A stretch of DNA of 64,000 bases from JAJVID01 sp035714085 (GTDB lineage: Bacteria > Acidobacteriota > Blastocatellia > RBC074). Position numbers and translations under genes: made by a program. Shown piece after piece: positions 37,959 to 48,100 of this stretch. Within the stretch, counting starts at the first letter, position 1; each line of letters begins with the position of its first letter. The notes below the pieces were generated by a model. That model had not been told where the DNA came from and did not search any database. It was given only the letters and a program-made list of their open reading frames with translations. Where the stretch lies: assembly GCA_035714085.1 (NCBI GenBank), contig DASTMP010000205.1, forward strand, positions 1 through 64,000, read 5' to 3'.

Positions 37959-39014
37959 CTATTCCTTTCTATGTTGCGCTTGAGGAATCCGCTTCTTGCC
38001 ACTCAACTCGGCGTCCGTATCGAGGATATTGCGTTCCGCAAAATACTTGAAGAAATTCCATTGGCCATATTTTTCCGCCAATTGGGGACTCACGGCTTGA
38101 ACCAACGCGTCGCCCGACTTCCCCTGAGCCTGCGAATCCGCGACCAGCTTCCGCAGCGTCGCCAAATATTCTCGAAATGCGCCAAGGTCTTGCGCGTTTC
38201 CTACGTCGCCATGTCCAGGCACGAACGTATACCCAGGTAGGTTCTTCGCGAGCGTGTCGAGCGTGTCGATCCAGGGTTTTGTCGACGCATCGATCAGGTT
38301 AGGCAAGGTGTTGCGCCAAAAAAGGTCACCGCCGAAAGCGGTTTTCGTATCGGGAATCAGCGCCACCGAGTCGCCACCGGTGTGTCCCGGAAAACTCCGT
38401 ATTTGAATCTCATGAGAGCCCAGGTAGAGGTCCACAGCCTGGTCGTAAACTACCATCGGCGCCCCGAGTCCCTCTACGAAGGCCTTTTGCTCCGGTTTGA
38501 TTTCATTTTTAACCCCCGCAGCGCCATTCCGGTTCTGGCCGAAAAATTTCAGGTTCTCCGTGTGAATCCAGCCGCGCACGTTTGTTTGGGCCAACGTCAC
38601 CGCGCCGGCGTCCACGAAGACACCGTTTCCCGCGACGTGGTCAACATGATAGTGAGTATTGATGACAAATTTCACGGGCAGCTTCGTGAGCTTACGAATC
38701 TCCGCAAGTAGTTGTTTGGCGGCCTCGGCGCTCGCGAATGTGTCGATGACAGCCACGCCGTCATCGCCGATCAGGAAACCAGCGTTGGCCCCGGCTGGGG
38801 CTTTGGCCTTCGGATTGCTAATTGCGGCCCATACGTTCGGTCCGAGTTGCTTCAGCGTAAATGGCGGCTCGGCGGGATCTTGTGTGCGAGTTGCCCCCGT
38901 TACGCAAAGAAGGAAAATGTAAGGCAAAAGAAGGAGCAATGGTCGCCTTGCAATCGCGCCTTTCGTCAGATTCTCTTTCGGTGTTAGGGTCTCTTGTTCA
39001 ATATTGTCATGCAT
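37959..39014 (-). CDS. Secreted metallo-beta-lactamase-fold hydrolase
   Basis: A 351-residue protein. A hydrophobic segment (LLLLLPYIFLLCVTGA, about 25-42) is an export signal or anchor. The MBL metal motif is INTHYHVDHVAGN, with further ligands in FPGHTGGDSVAL and FVPGHGDVGN. The zinc site therefore looks complete. Members include class B3-like lactamases and many other hydrolases; nothing here points to lactam substrates. It is the first gene of a pair with the alpha/beta hydrolase. Confidence 0.85.
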   Translation of the reverse strand: MHDNIEQETLTPKENLTKGAIARRPLLLLLPYIFLLCVTGATRTQDPAEPPFTLKQLGPNVWAAISNPKAKAPAGANAGFLIGDDGVAVIDTFASAEAAKQLLAEIRKLTKLPVKFVINTHYHVDHVAGNGVFVDAGAVTLAQTNVRGWIHTENLKFFGQNRNGAAGVKNEIKPEQKAFVEGLGAPMVVYDQAVDLYLGSHEIQIRSFPGHTGGDSVALIPDTKTAFGGDLFWRNTLPNLIDASTKPWIDTLDTLAKNLPGYTFVPGHGDVGNAQDLGAFREYLATLRKLVADSQAQGKSGDALVQAVSPQLAEKYGQWNFFKYFAERNILDTDAELSGKKRIPQAQHRKE

Positions 39015-39106
39015 GGATTATTTAGCCCCCTTGTTGTCGAAGCCCTAGCTGATCCTCAGCTATTGCGGATTCATTCGCAGGAGTGAAACTTCGCTCCATT
39101 CCAAAT

Positions 39107-39652
39107 CTACATGTGCCGGAAGAGCAATTCCTGGCTCTCACGACTCAGGTCGCCGACGTTGCGGATGTCGTAGCGATTACCGTCGACGTCGTTGAGAATG
39201 ATGCGTTCCGGCGCAGGCCGCTGGACGTTCTCGCGCAGGTTTCGCGTCGTGAACCGGCACACGCCCCGGTCCGTCTCAATCGTCCAATCCACTGTCCCGA
39301 AGCGCTCCTTCGCGGCGACGATGCGCGTGACGGCGGGCACGAGGTATCGCCGCTTCAGAGCCTCCTCAATAATTTTCCGGTTCTCGACGCTGAGGTCCGC
39401 TGGATCGACAATCAGGCCCACTTCATTGTTCGCGTCGTCGCGGACGCTCAGGAAGCGGTCGGGTTCGGAGAGCGGGAATGCGCGCAGGACGCTCACCTTC
39501 AGATAGGAACGATCTTCTTCGACTGTCAGCCGCAGCGTCGCGCCGCGCGTCAAGAAGCGTAACTTCTTCACGTCGAGGAAGACCAATTGCGAGGCCTCGA
39601 AAAGAGTGAGCGGGGCCTCTGGCTGTTTCTCTTCGTTGATGGACATGCTCAT
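39107..39652 (-). CDS. DUF1854-family partner of the ABC exporter
   Basis: A 181-residue protein. FEASQLVFLDVKKLRF, EVGLIVDPADLS and RNLRENVQRPAPERIILNDV are typical of DUF1854. Its start overlaps the upstream ABC transporter stop by 4 bases, so the two are translationally coupled. This pairing recurs in other genomes, and I recall some such pairs being named 'cyanophycin metabolism-associated', although no cyanophycin gene is in this window. It probably works with the transporter. Confidence 0.82.
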   Translation of the reverse strand: MSMSINEEKQPEAPLTLFEASQLVFLDVKKLRFLTRGATLRLTVEEDRSYLKVSVLRAFPLSEPDRFLSVRDDANNEVGLIVDPADLSVENRKIIEEALKRRYLVPAVTRIVAAKERFGTVDWTIETDRGVCRFTTRNLRENVQRPAPERIILNDVDGNRYDIRNVGDLSRESQELLFRHM

Positions 39653-41991
39653 TTGACCTCGATGATCTTGTTCATCTCCTGTTGCATCTGGACGAGGCGG
39701 TAGAATTCGCCTTTCTTTTCGAGCAATTCCTCGTGGCCGCCGATTTCGACGACCTTGCCATCATTGAGCACTACAAGTCGCGTCGCGTTACGCAGCGTGC
39801 TCAAACGGTGCGCGATGGCAAAAGTGGTGCGGCCCTTGATCAATCGCGCGATCGCGTCCTGAATCTTTTTTTCGGTATCGGTGTCAACGGAGGAGGTGGC
39901 CTCATCGAGAATCAGGATGCGCGGGTCGTGCAGGATTGCGCGCGCGATGCTGACGCGCTGTCGCTCGCCGCCGCTGAGCGTCTGGCCGCGTTCGCCGACT
40001 TGCGTGTCGTAGCCGTCGGGCTTCTGGATGATGAAGTCGTGCGCGTTGGCGGCCTTGGCCGCGGCCATGACGTCCTCGCGAGTGGCGCCGGGCCTGGCGA
40101 AGGCGATGTTTTCGTAAATCGAGCCGCTAAAGAGAAACGGTTCCTGGAGCACCACGCCGATCTGCGAGCGCAGGTCTTTCTGCGCGACCCGATTGATGTT
40201 CACGCCGTCGACCGAGACCTCGCCCTCCTGCGCCTCGTAGAAGCGACAGATCAGGTTGATCGTAGTGCTCTTGCCCGCGCCGCTCTGGCCCACGAGGCCG
40301 ATCATCTCGCCCGGCGCGACGGCGAAGCTGACATCCTTCAGCACCGGCTTGTGGGGCTCGTAGCCGAAGGTCACGTTCTTGAATTCCACGCTCCCTTCGA
40401 TGCGAGGCAGAGGCGTCGGATTTTCCGCGTCCTGCACGTCGGATTCGGTATCGAGCACCTCGAAGACTCGCTCCGCCGAGGCCAGCGAGCGTGAGAGGAA
40501 GTCCGCGACGCGGCTCATGAACTGGAGCGGGCCGTAAAACTGGCCCAGGTAACCGATGAAGGTGAAGAACTGTCCCAGCGTGAAAACTTTCCGGTCGGGT
40601 AATATTTGCGCGCCCGGCGTGGAATCTTGAATGACCTGATACCCTCCGATGTACCAGATGATCAGATTTCCGACGCTCATAATGAAGAAGAGCATCGGGA
40701 AGAACGTGACCCACATGTGTTCGGCGGCGACCGCGGCGTTGTAAAGCTCAGTGCTGTGCCGGTCGAATCGCTCGACTTCGCGGTCCTCTTTGGCGAAGGC
40801 GCGGACGACGCGCACGCCGGCAAGGCTATCGCTGACGGTCGCCGTGAGGCGGCTGTGCAGATGCCAGGTTCGCCGCCAAACATTCATCATGCGGTCCCAA
40901 AAGAATTTCGAGAGCAGGAGGACAAGCGGCGCGGGAATGAAGACCAGAAGCGTGAGCTTCCAGTTCATCCAGAGCAGTACGACGCCGATGCCGACGAAGA
41001 GGAAGATGTTTGAGAAGAAATTCTGGATGCTCTCGACCAGCACGCCCTGCAGAGATTGCGTGTCGTTGGTCACACGCGAGATCAAGGCGCCCGGTTGCCG
41101 CTTGTCGAAATACCTGAGCGACAGGCTTTGCAGATGGCGGAAGACGTCATTGCGGAGCGCATTCGAGATCTGCTGGCCCAAACGCACGGCCATCCGCCCT
41201 CGCCAGACGCCGAGCGCCTGTCCGAATAACTGCACTCCCAGCAGGATTATCACCAGCCAGCCAAGCAGACTCAGCCGCTCATTTATCGGAAGCGGGGCTT
41301 TGACTGGATTGAGGACCTGGTCAGTAAGCGGCCGGGTCAGATATGCCGGAACAAGGCTGAAACAGAGCCCCACCACCATCATGGCCCAAATCATCAGGAT
41401 CTGACGCTTATGGGGCTTGAGATATGCCATCATGCGTCGGATGGCTTTGCCTTTGCTCATGCATGCCGGGCAAACCTTGGAGCCCTCCGGAAGCAGCAGC
41501 TTGCAGGTTGGGCATCGCTTTTGGTCTTCCTTGTCCGGTTCCAGGCGTGGATGTTCCTTGGGCGCCTCAACCGGTTTGCCGTCGGCGTCCTTTTCACCGC
41601 GCTGGGCTTTCTCCAGATCAGTTTTGTAGCGCTTGACGTCGTTGATGTACTTGGCGATGCGCCCGAACTTGCGCTGTTGCGCGTTGGAATAACGGAGCAC
41701 TTCGACGCTCTTGCCGTCAACGGTGGCGAGCAGCGCGCCGCCACCGACGAGCCCATCGGCGCTGGCCTTCTTGATCTCTTCCAGATTCAATTCTACGCGC
41801 GGCGCGAACCCATGGCTGTTTGAGGCGTACACGCTCAGGCGCATCGGCGTAAGTACAAGCCATTCTTCGCCGAAGCGCCCGGACGGATCGAGATCCGTAA
41901 AGACCACCGCGGCCACATCCTTTGACTCGATGACTGGCGCCAGCTTTTCTTCTAGCGGCTTAGGGAGAGGGTCGATCAGGGGCATTCTCAT
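39649..41991 (-). CDS. ABC transporter with fused permease and ATPase, plus N-terminal sensor-like and zinc-ribbon regions
   Basis: A 780-residue half-transporter. About 160 N-terminal residues form a small beta-rich domain (VLTPMRLSVYA, VEVLRYSNAQQRKFG), followed by a zinc ribbon (CPTCKLL...CPACMSK, about 160-180). The exporter permease (six segments, about 195-500) contains RLGQQISNALRNDVFRHLQS. The ATPase has Walker A GQSGAGKST, signature LSGGERQRVSIARAIL and Walker B ILILDEATSSVD. It is a type IV exporter that would act as a homodimer. The substrate is unknown. The N-terminal additions are the usual form for transporters paired with DUF1854 proteins. Confidence 0.92.
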   Translation of the reverse strand: MRMPLIDPLPKPLEEKLAPVIESKDVAAVVFTDLDPSGRFGEEWLVLTPMRLSVYASNSHGFAPRVELNLEEIKKASADGLVGGGALLATVDGKSVEVLRYSNAQQRKFGRIAKYINDVKRYKTDLEKAQRGEKDADGKPVEAPKEHPRLEPDKEDQKRCPTCKLLLPEGSKVCPACMSKGKAIRRMMAYLKPHKRQILMIWAMMVVGLCFSLVPAYLTRPLTDQVLNPVKAPLPINERLSLLGWLVIILLGVQLFGQALGVWRGRMAVRLGQQISNALRNDVFRHLQSLSLRYFDKRQPGALISRVTNDTQSLQGVLVESIQNFFSNIFLFVGIGVVLLWMNWKLTLLVFIPAPLVLLLSKFFWDRMMNVWRRTWHLHSRLTATVSDSLAGVRVVRAFAKEDREVERFDRHSTELYNAAVAAEHMWVTFFPMLFFIMSVGNLIIWYIGGYQVIQDSTPGAQILPDRKVFTLGQFFTFIGYLGQFYGPLQFMSRVADFLSRSLASAERVFEVLDTESDVQDAENPTPLPRIEGSVEFKNVTFGYEPHKPVLKDVSFAVAPGEMIGLVGQSGAGKSTTINLICRFYEAQEGEVSVDGVNINRVAQKDLRSQIGVVLQEPFLFSGSIYENIAFARPGATREDVMAAAKAANAHDFIIQKPDGYDTQVGERGQTLSGGERQRVSIARAILHDPRILILDEATSSVDTDTEKKIQDAIARLIKGRTTFAIAHRLSTLRNATRLVVLNDGKVVEIGGHEELLEKKGEFYRLVQMQQEMNKIIEVK

Positions 41992-42095
41992 ACCTCGAAG
42001 AATGTTTTGATTGACAGGAATTTGTTATCTCGCGACTGACAGACTGTAACTGTTCTGGGATAACGGGACAAGAAGAGGACGATATCCCTAGATAG

Positions 42096-43193
42096 TTAGG
42101 ATTTCAGCCCCAAACCCAACACATCGCGGCAATACATGACGCTCTTTTCGAGTTCGGCCCTTTGGAATTCCTGCTCGGCCAGTGTTCGGTCTTTGCCTTC
42201 GGGAACTTTGAAGGCTTCGACCGCGCGCCCGCGTTTGGCCATGGCGGTGAATCCGAGGAACTCCTTCGCGCGGATGTCACGATAAAATTTCCAGAATTCG
42301 TCATTCTGAAAAGGGAACTGGCGAACCGCGCCGGAGATAATTTCGAGTTGTACGCTCACGCCTGGGCACAGCTCGGCGAAGCGATCGAAATACTTTTGCC
42401 AATCGACCTGCCCTTCGCCCATCGCCGTCCAGGCGACCGACGCTCCTTCGGTTGTCTCCCAGACTATCGAATCGCGAATGCCGGTCGTTGCGGCGTAAGG
42501 GCCGAGGATTTCCAGATTCCCCATCGGGTCTTCGAGCGTCCAAGTGGCGTTGCCGGAATCCATCGTCGCGCCGACGTAATCACGCCCGCATTCTTCGATC
42601 AGGTTGGCGAGCTGCCAGGCCTGCATATCGCCCGCGTGGTTTTCGATGGCGATCTTCACGCCCGCGTCAATAGCCCGGCTGCGGACCGCCTTGCAGACGC
42701 TGATCGTATCCTTCCATCTCGCTTCGAGTCCGCCGGGGAGTTTGCGGTCGTCGGCCGTGCCCTGATAACAGCGGGCGACGGGCGAGCCCAAGGTCTTCGC
42801 CACGCGGATCAGCAAGGCCAGATGCTCTTCCGCCGTTCCGAATTTTTTGTTGAAACTCTTCGCTGACGGACAGATGCCGCCGCTGCCGGCATGAATTTCT
42901 ACGCCCAGGTCATCGGCTTTCTTCCTGATCTCTTTGAGATAGGCGTCGCCGTGGCTTTCATAAACGTCGAGATCCGAGAGGAGTATCGTGTCAACTTTGA
43001 GTTTTGCGGCGTAATCGAGCAGTTGCGGCGCTTTCCAGCCCATCGCGCGGATCGAGAAGTTGTCGAATCCGAGTTTGATATGGCGGCGTTTGGTCGCTTG
43101 CGTGAACCCGAATGTGTCAGTTATGGATGTTTCGGTCATGGTTGCGGCTCCGGCGACAGTGAGTGATTTGATGAATTGTCGGCGTGATTTCAT
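42096..43193 (-). CDS. Tat-exported sugar phosphate isomerase/epimerase-like protein
   Basis: A 365-residue protein with a twin-arginine signal (MKSRRQFIKSLTVAGAAT). The mature part is a xylose-isomerase-like TIM barrel with putative metal residues in KIAIENHAGD, GATMDSGNATW and VQLEIISG. Exported members of this family are common in sugar-degrading soil bacteria. The substrate is unknown. It is divergent from a second Tat-exported barrel of the same superfamily at 43418, so the two may share a promoter region and act on related sugars. Confidence 0.85.
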   Translation of the reverse strand: MKSRRQFIKSLTVAGAATMTETSITDTFGFTQATKRRHIKLGFDNFSIRAMGWKAPQLLDYAAKLKVDTILLSDLDVYESHGDAYLKEIRKKADDLGVEIHAGSGGICPSAKSFNKKFGTAEEHLALLIRVAKTLGSPVARCYQGTADDRKLPGGLEARWKDTISVCKAVRSRAIDAGVKIAIENHAGDMQAWQLANLIEECGRDYVGATMDSGNATWTLEDPMGNLEILGPYAATTGIRDSIVWETTEGASVAWTAMGEGQVDWQKYFDRFAELCPGVSVQLEIISGAVRQFPFQNDEFWKFYRDIRAKEFLGFTAMAKRGRAVEAFKVPEGKDRTLAEQEFQRAELEKSVMYCRDVLGLGLKS

Positions 43194-43417
43194 TAGCGCC
43201 CCGGTTGATACTAGAAAGACGGTACACGGATCGAACGGATTTTGACGGATTTTGACGGATCGGCCTGTTTATGACACATGGCCGAATCAAAAGGCAAAGA
43301 ATTGCGGGCGAAAGCGCCACGCGGCGTCACGATGCATGGAGTTTTCGTGATAGTATGCGCGCATTCGCCGCAGTGATTTCAGCGAGCAAAAACCAGGGAA
43401 ACAGGCTTAACAGCATT
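43194..43417. other. Divergent promoter region with a small tandem repeat
   Basis: The 224 bases separate two divergent genes. GGATTTTGAC occurs twice in tandem (43239-43258), followed by GGAT. No clear -35/-10 pair is seen on either strand. Confidence 0.4.
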
Positions 43418-44362
43418 ATGATTCAAACCACAAATCATTCCATAGGCCGTCGTGATTTCATCAAACAGTCCGCGCAAACCGCCGCGGCTATCAGCGTCGC
43501 GGCGATAGCCGGCGAACCGCCAGCCGCCGCGACGAAGCAGCTTTTTAAAATCTCGCTCGCGCAATGGTCGCTGCACCGCGCGCTCTTCAAAAAAGAGCTG
43601 AACAACCTGGATTTCGCCAAAACGGCCAGGCTCGATTTCGGCATTGGCGCGGTCGAGTACGTCAATCAGTTCTTCAAAGACAAGGCCAAGGATCGGACCT
43701 ACCTGGGCGAGATGCTCAAACGGGCGCGCGACCAGGGCGTCGAGAACCGGTTGATCATGTGCGATGACGAAGGGGCGCTCGGCGATCCTGACCAGGCCAA
43801 ACGCCTGCAGGCCGTCGAGAACCATTACAAGTGGATCGAGGCGGCGAAATATCTCGGCTGCAAAATGATCCGCGTCAACGCGCAGAGCAGCGGCGATTAC
43901 GACGAGCAGATGAAGCTGGCCGCCGACGGGCTGCGCAGGCTGACCGAGTTCGGCGCCAAGGCCAAGATCGCCGTCATAGTCGAAAACCACGGAGGCCTGT
44001 CCTCAAACGGGCAGTGGCTGACAGGCGTGATGAAGATGGTCAACCACCCGATGTGCGGCACTCTGCCCGATTTCGGCAACTTCAGCGTGAACAAGGGCGA
44101 AGAGTACGACCGCTATAAAGGCGTGGCCGAGATGATGTCTTACGCCAAGGCCGTCAGCGCCAAATCGCACGACTTCGACGAGCGCGGCGAAGAGACTCAC
44201 ACTGATTACCATAGGATGATGAAGATCGTGCTCGACGCCAAATATACCAGCTTCGTCGGCATCGAATACGAAGGCGACGGCATGAGCGAGCCTGACGGCA
44301 TTCGCGCCACAAAGAAACTGCTCGAAAGTGTCCATCAGGAATTGCTGTCGAGGCCGAAGTGA
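43418..44362 (+). CDS. Tat-exported TIM-barrel sugar isomerase/epimerase-like protein
   Basis: A 314-residue protein from the ATG at 43418; the frame is open further 5' but without a Tat-compatible start. The signal is SIGRRDFIKQSAQTAAAISV. The barrel carries SLAQWSLHR, IGAVEYVNQFF, IAVIVENHGGLS, CGTLPDFGNF and FVGIEYEGDG, matching metal-site strands of xylose-isomerase-like enzymes. It differs strongly from its divergent neighbour (42096-43193) in sequence, so it is not a recent duplicate. Confidence 0.85.
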   Translation: MIQTTNHSIGRRDFIKQSAQTAAAISVAAIAGEPPAAATKQLFKISLAQWSLHRALFKKELNNLDFAKTARLDFGIGAVEYVNQFFKDKAKDRTYLGEMLKRARDQGVENRLIMCDDEGALGDPDQAKRLQAVENHYKWIEAAKYLGCKMIRVNAQSSGDYDEQMKLAADGLRRLTEFGAKAKIAVIVENHGGLSSNGQWLTGVMKMVNHPMCGTLPDFGNFSVNKGEEYDRYKGVAEMMSYAKAVSAKSHDFDERGEETHTDYHRMMKIVLDAKYTSFVGIEYEGDGMSEPDGIRATKKLLESVHQELLSRPK

Positions 44363-44414
44363 GACAGGTGTCAGGTGTCAGTTTGTAAGAGTACCTGAAA
44401 CCTGTCTCCTGTCG
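44363..44414. repeat. GACAGGTGTCAGGTGTCA imperfect palindrome
   Basis: GACAGGTGTCAGGTGTCA and, in reverse, ACCTGAAACCTGTCTCCTGT form loose complementary arms between convergent genes. It may act as a bidirectional terminator-like hairpin. Confidence 0.4.
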
Positions 44415-44423
44415 AATTGATTT

Positions 44424-44906
44424 TCAAGTTAAGTTGGGCGAGGCATCGGCGAACCAGAACTGCTGTTGCGACGCCGCCATCAGGCGCTTGGGACGCTCTT
44501 CCTGCCGGGAGGTGATGTTACGCGCTACGGCGATTGCGAGGCAAGCCGCGACGAGGGTAAGTCCCGAAACGAAGATGCCAACCCGGCTCGCCGCCACGTG
44601 ATCGTCGAGGTTTTCCGCGCGTCGGGAAATTCGGTCGGAAAATCTGCCGACAATCGCCGTGGCGATCCAGAAACCCCACCAGGCCTTCAACGTAAAATTG
44701 CCGCCGGTGTCGTGATGGCCGACTTCCACATTCACCGTATCGGGGTCGCTCTTGTCACGGATGTATTTCACGATCTCGTAAGGGCGAAACAGATTCAGGA
44801 ATGGCACAAACCAACTGCCGATCACCCATCCCGAACTGAAGTCGGGGCGCGGCGCGTCCAAGGCAGGCAAGATTTTGTAGGCGCGATGTTGCCAGAAAAG
44901 AAACAC
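44424..44906 (-). pseudogene. DUF4328 membrane protein, apparently truncated at the N-terminus
   Basis: A 160-residue open frame beginning with GTG at 44906 in the middle of a hydrophobic stretch. FLFWQHRAYKILPAL, GWVIGSWFVPFLNLFRPYEI and LKAWWGFWIATAIVGR match DUF4328, but members normally have another membrane region before this. Upstream, the same frame continues without a usable start. A proline-rich segment typical of the N-terminus (TQTPQNPPPPPRSLRNG) lies in another frame (about 44935-44995). A frameshift or deletion is likely, although a shortened protein could still be made. Confidence 0.5.
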
Positions 44907-45164
44907 GACTGCTGCGGCAATGAATCCGGCGCATTCTATTTGCCTCGGCGCCGTTGCGCAATGAACGGGGCGGCGGAGGCGGATTTTGCGGAGTTTGCGT
45001 GGAACAACGTATAACCTTGATGCGTAATGCTTTGTTCAAGTAGCATCTGCTTTCAACCCGGGCGTCAAACCAAATCACAGAAGAATTGACTGAAGCGATT
45101 GTGCGCTCGTAGTTTTCGGCCTGTCCGTGATCAAGACCTGCATTTAAAGCAAGGAGAACCGAAT

Positions 45165-48100
45165 ATGAGAACATGTGTCTTAGCCATCCTGTCGCTCTTA
45201 GCCATGGCGGGCGTCTGCTTAGCCCAAACCGAAACCCCGACACTCCTGCAAAAGCCGACGGTCAACGGCTCGCAGATCGTCTTCGTTTACGCCGGCGATC
45301 TATGGACTGTTTCGCGTGAAGGCGGAGACGCCAAGCGCCTGACGAACGGAGTCGGCTTGGAGACGAATCCGGTCTTTTCGTCTGACGGGACGATGATTGC
45401 GTTCACTGGCGAATACGACGGCAACACCGACGTCTACGTCATGCCGGCGACGGGCGGCGTGCCCAAACGTCTGACCTATCACCCGGGTGCCGACCTGGTC
45501 AGCGGATGGACGAATGACGGGAAGCGCGTCCTCTTCGCTTCGGCGCGCAACAGCTATTCGGGGTTCCCGCGCCTCTTCACGGTCGGCCTGGACGGAAGCT
45601 TCCCGGAAGAGGTCCCGCTGCCGATGGCCGAGCGCGGCTCCTATTCGCCCGACGGCGCCTACATCGCATACGAGCCGCTGACACAGTGGCAGCCCGAATG
45701 GAAACGCTATAAGGGCGGGCAGCAGGACGTGATCTGGATCGCCAAGCTCTCCGATTCATCAATCGAAAAACTCCCGCGTGAGAAATCGAACGACCGTTAT
45801 CCGATGTGGGTCGGCGACAAGGTCTATTTTCTCTCCGACCGCAACGGTGGCTATTCGCTCTTCTCGTTCGACACGAAGTCGAAGAAGGTCGCTGAACTCG
45901 TCAAGAACAACGGTATCGACATCAAGTCGGCTTCCGCCTTTGCGGGAAATGGATCTGGCGTCATCGCCTATGAGCAGTTCGGAACCATTTACCTGTACGA
46001 CATCAAATCTAACAGATCGCGAAAAGTGACCATCCGCGTGGCGGCCGACGTGGCCACAGTGCGCCCGCGTTTCGATAAGGTCGGCGCCCGGATTTTTAAC
46101 GCGCACATCTCGCCGACCGGCGCGCGCGCCGTCTTCGAAGCCCGCGGCGAGATCATCACCGTCCCGGCCGAAAAAGGGGACCCACGCAACATCACAAACA
46201 CAACCGGCGTGATGGAGCGTGACCCGTCCTGGTCGCCCGACGGCAAATGGATCGCCTATTTCAGCGACGAATCAGGCGAATACGCGCTCCACATACGCGA
46301 CCAGAAGGGCGAGGGCGAGGTCAAGAAGATCGCGCTCCCGCCGACCTTCTACAACTCGCCGACCTGGTCGCCAGACAGCAAGAAGATCGCGCTCTGCGAC
46401 AAGAAGCTCCAGCTCTGGTATCTGGAAATCGAGAAAGGCGCGCCGGTCAAAGTCGACAGAAACCCGACAGGACTGGGCGACAGCGTGATGACGCCGACGT
46501 GGTCGCCCGACGGCCGTTGGATCGCTTACGCCAAGCAACTGCCCAATCTGCTGCGCGCCGTCTTCGTCTACTCGCTCGAAACCGGCAAGACGCATCAGAT
46601 CACCGACGGAATGAGCGACGCGCGCTATCCCGCCTTCGACAAGAGCGGCAAATATCTCTACTTCACCGCCAGCACCGACATCGGCCCCGGCATCAGCTTC
46701 GCCGACCTGTCAGGCATCGCGTACCGCTCCACGCGCAGCGTCTACGCCGCCGTCCTGCGCAACGACATCCCCTCACCGCTGGCCCCGGAAAGCGACGAAG
46801 AGAAGGCGCCGGAAGAGAAGAAAGATGGAGAGAGCGGGAAAGCGGGAGAAGGAGAGAAGCCGTCCGGTGATAAACCTGCGGACAAGCCTGATGAAAAGAA
46901 GGCTGACGCCCAGGCTCCTGCCGGAGCTCCAAAACCGCCCGCGAAGAAAGAAGAGCCGACGCGGATCGATCTCGAAGGGATCGATCAACGCATCGTCGCA
47001 TTGCCGATTCCGGCGCGCGACTACATTGATTTGATTACGGGCAAGGCGAACACCATCTACATCCTCGAACGGCCAATCGCCCCCGCCGGGCCGGGGCAAT
47101 TCGGGCTGACTGTCCACAAATACGATCTCGAAAAACGCAAATTCGACAAGGCGCTCGACGGCGTCACATCGTTCCAGGTCTCGGCCAATGGCGAGAAGGC
47201 TCTCTACCGGCAGGGCCCCACTAATTGGATCATCGCTTCTACTGCGACGCTCGGCGCGCCGATGGGTCCCGGCGGTCCCGGCGGTCCGGGCGGCGGCCCC
47301 GGCGGGCCGAACATTTTGAAGACCTCGGAGATGGAGGTTTACGTTGACCCGAAGGTCGAATGGAAGCAGATGTACAACGAGGTCTGGCGCAACGAACGCG
47401 ACTTCTTCTACGACACGAATCTGCACGGGTTGAACCTGGAGGAGATGAAGAAGCGGTACGCGCCTTACGTCGATGTCGTGGCGCACCGCAGCGATCTGAC
47501 GTATCTCTTCACCGATATGCTCAACCAGCTTACGGTCGGCCACATGTTCATCGGCGGAGGCGATCAGCCGCGCCCGAACTTCGTTCCCGGCGGATTGCTC
47601 GGCTGCGATTACAAGATCGAGAACGGTCGTTACCGCTTCGCGCGAATCTATAACGGCGAGAACTGGAACCCGAACCTGCGCGCGCCGCTCACTCAGCCCG
47701 GGGTCAACGTCAAAGAAGGCGAGTACCTGCTGGCTGTGGGAGGGCGTAACCTGACGGCGGCGGACAACGTCTACAGCTTCTTCGAGTCGAAGGCGAACAA
47801 GCAGGTCGTCATCAAAGTAGGCCCGAATCCCGACGGCTCGAATTCACGCGAGGTGACGGTCGTTCCGGTTGGGAACGAACAGGGCTTGCGCAATCTGGCA
47901 TGGATCGAGGGCAATCGCCGCAAGGTTGATCAACTGTCGGGCGGCAAACTCGCTTACATCTACATGCCCGACACGGCCAACGGCGGTTACGCCAGCTTCA
48001 ATCGTTACTTCTTCTCGCAGACCAACAAGGACGGCGCGGTGCTTGACGAACGCTTCAACGGCGGCGGACTGCTGGCCGATTACGTCGTGCAACTTTTGAG

